From assembly GCA_034231615.1 (NCBI GenBank), contig CM067306.1:44212094-44276093 (forward strand): a stretch of DNA of 64,000 nucleotides, read 5' to 3'. This DNA is from Meghimatium bilineatum (taxonomy: Eukaryota; Mollusca; Gastropoda; Stylommatophora; Philomycidae). Shown here piece after piece: positions 63,447 to 64,000 of the stretch (positions are counted from its first letter, which is position 1; every line of letters begins with the position of its first letter). A program made the position numbers and the translations under genes. The notes beneath the pieces are model-generated. The model was given only the letters and a program-made list of their open reading frames with translations, made no database searches and had not been told where the DNA came from.

Positions 63447-64000
63447 CTATTGTCTCTCCCCAGGTGAATGATTGTTGATCGCATTCACACTTGCCGTTAA
63501 ATGTAGGGGTGTGAGATTAAGCTGTTGTTCCAAAGCCGGATCTGTCGTAGAGGTTGTATGTAGTCCATGTTTGTTCAAGGCTATCTTGATGTTTTCTATC
63601 CACCGTTTCCTTGGTCTACCTTTGGTCTTACACCCGGATATTCTTTTCTTATATGCTCTTATTGGTATTTGGTTTGGCTTCATTCTCATAAGGTGACTAA
63701 ACCATTTTACTTGCTGTTTTTCAATATGTTTAATACATGATACTATACCAACTATTTTCCTAATTTCTTCATTTCTTTTTTTATCTAGTTTGGTAACCAT
63801 TGCAGCTTTTCTCAGACACTTCATTTCATATGTGATGATTTTTATCTGCTGCGAAGCTGTTAAAGACCATGTTTTAATCACAGGTAGCACAGTGTTGGTA
63901 TAAAAATGGTAGATATTATCTACAATAGTTTTTTTATTTCCATCTTGATCTTTGGGTGAAGAAGTAATGGTGAAAGTTAGTAAGTCACTGTGTTTGCTTA
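63447..64000 (-). pseudogene. RTE-like C-terminal part, cut by window edge
   Basis: Minus strand: TNTVLPVIKTWSLTASQQIK, IITYEMKCLRKAAMVTKLDK, KRNEEIRKIVGIVSCIKHIE, KQQVKWFSHLMRMKPNQIPI and GRPRKRWIENIKIALNKHGL to a stop at 63447. It is the same subfamily as 57125-59935. The frame is open for 147 codons. Upstream (63890-64000) homology continues in other frames and leaves the window. Confidence 0.85.

Overview
This is animal genomic DNA, AT-rich and very repeat-rich, with no prokaryotic organisation. I cannot name the species. The long introns and the mix of repeats (RTE-like, RNase H-bearing I/Jockey-type and Penelope-like retroelements, piggyBac, mariner and pogo transposons, a tRNA-derived SINE) fit an invertebrate, but that is inference.

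The one host gene recognised with confidence is DBR1, the RNA lariat debranching enzyme, on the + strand. Six exons at 5624-5748, 21662-21929, 26227-26350, 28800-28880, 44596-44738 and 52520-53591 join in phase, each with AG/GT borders, and end at a stop codon at 53589-53591. The exon or exons for roughly the first 70 residues were not found and probably lie upstream. The five introns are about 15.9, 4.3, 2.4, 15.7 and 7.8 kb and are filled with mobile elements.

Layout. 1-5.6 kb: a fold-back TTAA element, small retroelement pieces and two copies of a dispersed repeat. Intron 5.7-21.7 kb: an RNase H retroelement family (here NLR-B), a SINE, piggyBac-type short elements, a nearly complete 4.3 kb I/Jockey-type element (9178-13523), a second NLR-B copy and a decayed pogo/Tigger transposase. 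21.9-28.8 kb: more NLR-B, RTE tails and a nested insertion with an 11-bp target duplication. Intron 28.9-44.6 kb: mariner, several RTE elements, a Penelope-like element (PLE1) with identical 550-bp inverted arms inside another retroelement, an inverted endonuclease/RT copy that looks like twin priming, a 32-bp tandem array, and a piggyBac copy bounded by TTAA. Intron 44.7-52.5 kb: a second Penelope-like element (PLE2) with the same architecture, another piggyBac and another NLR-B copy. 53.6-64 kb: DBR1 3' end, then intergenic-looking DNA with a piggyBac tail, a nearly full-length RTE (57.1-59.9 kb) and further RTE tails.

The most interesting signal is a small conserved hairpin motif that recurs at six places (four distinct sequence types), including both terminal arms of both Penelope-like elements. 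It resembles a degenerate hammerhead ribozyme core, and its paired positions change in compensating ways between copies. Nearly all mobile-element ORFs are broken by stops, frameshifts or truncation.
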